Below are positions 4,980 through 6,162 of a stretch of 6,162 nucleotides of DNA, one piece after another. The notes below the pieces were generated by a model. The model saw only the letters and a program-made list of their open reading frames with translations, was not told the origin of the DNA and did not search any database. Every line of letters begins with the position of its first letter. Position 1 is the stretch's first letter. Source of the DNA: Bdellovibrio sp. ZAP7 (lineage in GTDB: Bacteria > Bacteroidota > Bacteroidia > Flavobacteriales > Flavobacteriaceae); assembly GCA_943324165.2 (NCBI GenBank), contig CALPKO020000094.1, positions 1 through 6,162 on the forward strand. The letters are read 5' to 3'. Made by a program: the position numbers and the translations under genes.

Positions 4980-6162
4980 ATGGCGGAAATTAAACCTGCT
5001 GAAATTTCAGCAATATTAAAAAAGCAAGTAGAAAGTTTTGAGTCTGGTGCTACTTTAGAAGAAGTTGGAACAGTACTTCAAGTTGGAGATGGAATTGCTC
5101 GTATTTATGGGCTTTCTAACGTTCAATACGGCGAGCTTGTAGAATTCGACAACGGATTAGAAGCAATCGTTTTGAACCTTGAAGAAGACAATGTTGGGGT
5201 GGTACTTTTAGGACCTTCAACAGGAATCAAAGAAGGATCAACTGCAAAAAGAACACAAAGAATTGCTTCGCTAAAAGTAGGTGAAGAAATGGTAGGTCGT
5301 GTGGTGAACACACTTGGTTTTCCTATTGATGGAAAAGGGCCAATTGGAGGAACACTTTACGAAATGCCTTTGGAAAGAAAAGCACCTGGTGTTATCTTCC
5401 GTCAACCAGTAACTGAACCATTACAAACGGGTGTAAAAGCAGTTGATGCTATGATTCCTGTAGGTCGTGGACAACGTGAATTGGTAATTGGTGACCGTCA
5501 AACTGGTAAATCTACTGTATGTTTGGACACCATCTTAAATCAAAAAGAATTTTACGATGCAGGAAAACCTGTATTCTGTATTTATGTTGCTATTGGGCAA
5601 AAAGCTTCAACGGTAGCAGGAATTGCAAAAATGTTGGAAGAAAAAGGAGCAATGGCTTATACAATTATTGTAGCTGCTAACGCATCTGATCCAGCACCGA
5701 TGCAAGTATATGCGCCTTTAGCAGGAGCAGCAATTGGAGAATATTTTAGAGATTCAGGTCGTCCAGCTTTAATTGTTTATGATGATTTGTCAAAACAAGC
5801 GGTAGCTTATCGTGAGGTTTCTCTTTTATTAAGAAGACCTCCAGGAAGAGAAGCTTATCCAGGAGACGTATTTTACTTACACTCTCGTTTATTGGAAAGA
5901 GCATGTAAAGTCATTGCAAACGATGAAATTGCAAGCAAAATGAACGATTTGCCAGATTCTTTAAAAGGAATTGTAAAAGGCGGAGGTTCTTTAACTGCTT
6001 TGCCAATTATCGAAACTCAAGCGGGTGACGTTTCTGCATACATTCCAACCAACGTAATTTCGATTACTGATGGACAAATATTCCTTGATGGAGATTTGTT
6101 TAATTCAGGAGTTCGACCAGCTATTAACGTAGGTATTTCAGTATCTCGTGTGGGTGGAAATG
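4980..6162 (+). CDS. atpA: F1Fo ATP synthase subunit alpha (3' end outside window)
   Basis: The ATG at 4980 opens a frame that runs without stop to the window edge, giving 394 residues of an expected 500-525. The N-terminal delta-contacting segment and beta-barrel (about 1-100, with [14 protein letters not shown]) precede the nucleotide-binding domain. The P-loop is GDRQTGKST at 171-179, which binds nucleotide at the non-catalytic sites. The Walker B strand is [11 protein letters not shown] around 263-273 (D268, D269). The [23 protein letters not shown] block spans about 285-307 and [15 protein letters not shown] about 336-350. The arginine finger that reaches into the catalytic site of subunit beta (E. 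coli R376) is R390 in ISVSRVGG, only four residues before the cut. The helical C-terminal domain is missing from the window. It lies 16 bases after atpH; the gamma gene would be expected next but cannot be seen. Confidence 0.98.
   Translation, partial: MAEIKPAEISAILKKQVESFESGATLEEVGTVLQVGDGIARIYGLSNVQYGELVEFDNGLEAIVLNLEEDNVGVVLLGPSTGIKEGSTAKRTQRIASLKVGEEMVGRVVNTLGFPIDGKGPIGGTLYEMPLERKAPGVIFRQPVTEPLQTGVKAVDAMIPVGRGQRELVIGDRQTGKSTVCLDTILNQKEFYDAGKPVFCIYVAIGQKASTVAGIAKMLEEKGAMAYTIIVAANASDPAPMQVYAPLAGAAIGEYFRDSGRPALIVYDDLSKQAVAYREVSLLLRRPPGREAYPGDVFYLHSRLLERACKVIANDEIASKMNDLPDSLKGIVKGGGSLTALPIIETQAGDVSAYIPTNVISITDGQIFLDGDLFNSGVRPAINVGISVSRVGGN

Overview
The window is AT-rich and compactly coded, with every gene on the + strand. 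It reads as a chromosomal segment of a member of Bacteroidota, most likely a Flavobacteriaceae such as Flavobacterium. Three things point there: a gliding/type IX secretion protein of the SprE/PorW type, a Bacteroidota-type promoter (TTTG, then TAnnTTTG) ahead of atpB, and start codons preceded by A/T-rich sequence instead of Shine-Dalgarno motifs.

Layout: (1) positions 1-1317 hold the 3' part of a sprE/porW-like gene that begins before the window. (2) A bactofilin gene (1319-1726) follows after one base. (3) atpZ (1692-1919) overlaps the bactofilin gene by 35 bases, and a small four-helix membrane protein gene (1916-2314), possibly a divergent AtpI, overlaps atpZ by an ATGA junction. (4) A 118-base spacer carries a good promoter. 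(5) The F-type ATP synthase genes follow in the order atpB (a), atpE (c), atpF (b), atpH (delta) and atpA (alpha, cut off by the window end just after the arginine finger).

The atpF-atpH and atpH-atpA spacers are 2 and 16 bases. In contrast, atpE is isolated on both sides by structured spacers. Upstream is a bipartite heptamer array (GATTNNN units, then AATCNNN units) that folds into a hairpin. Downstream is a 16-bp terminator-like stem-loop. These may help set the high output of subunit c relative to its neighbours.

Functionally, atpB-E-F-H-A encode the proton channel, rotor ring, peripheral stalk and catalytic-head alpha subunit of the F1Fo ATP synthase. atpZ and its neighbour are probable accessory or assembly factors. 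The c subunit has the proton-type carboxylate site without the usual Na+ ligands. The a subunit has a secretory signal peptide and a long periplasmic extension, and an E/H exchange at two channel positions relative to E. coli. I see no tRNA, rRNA, CRISPR array, insertion sequence or phage gene. The window is mostly a conserved housekeeping locus; the least explained parts are the heptamer array, the AtpB extension and the 132-residue membrane protein.
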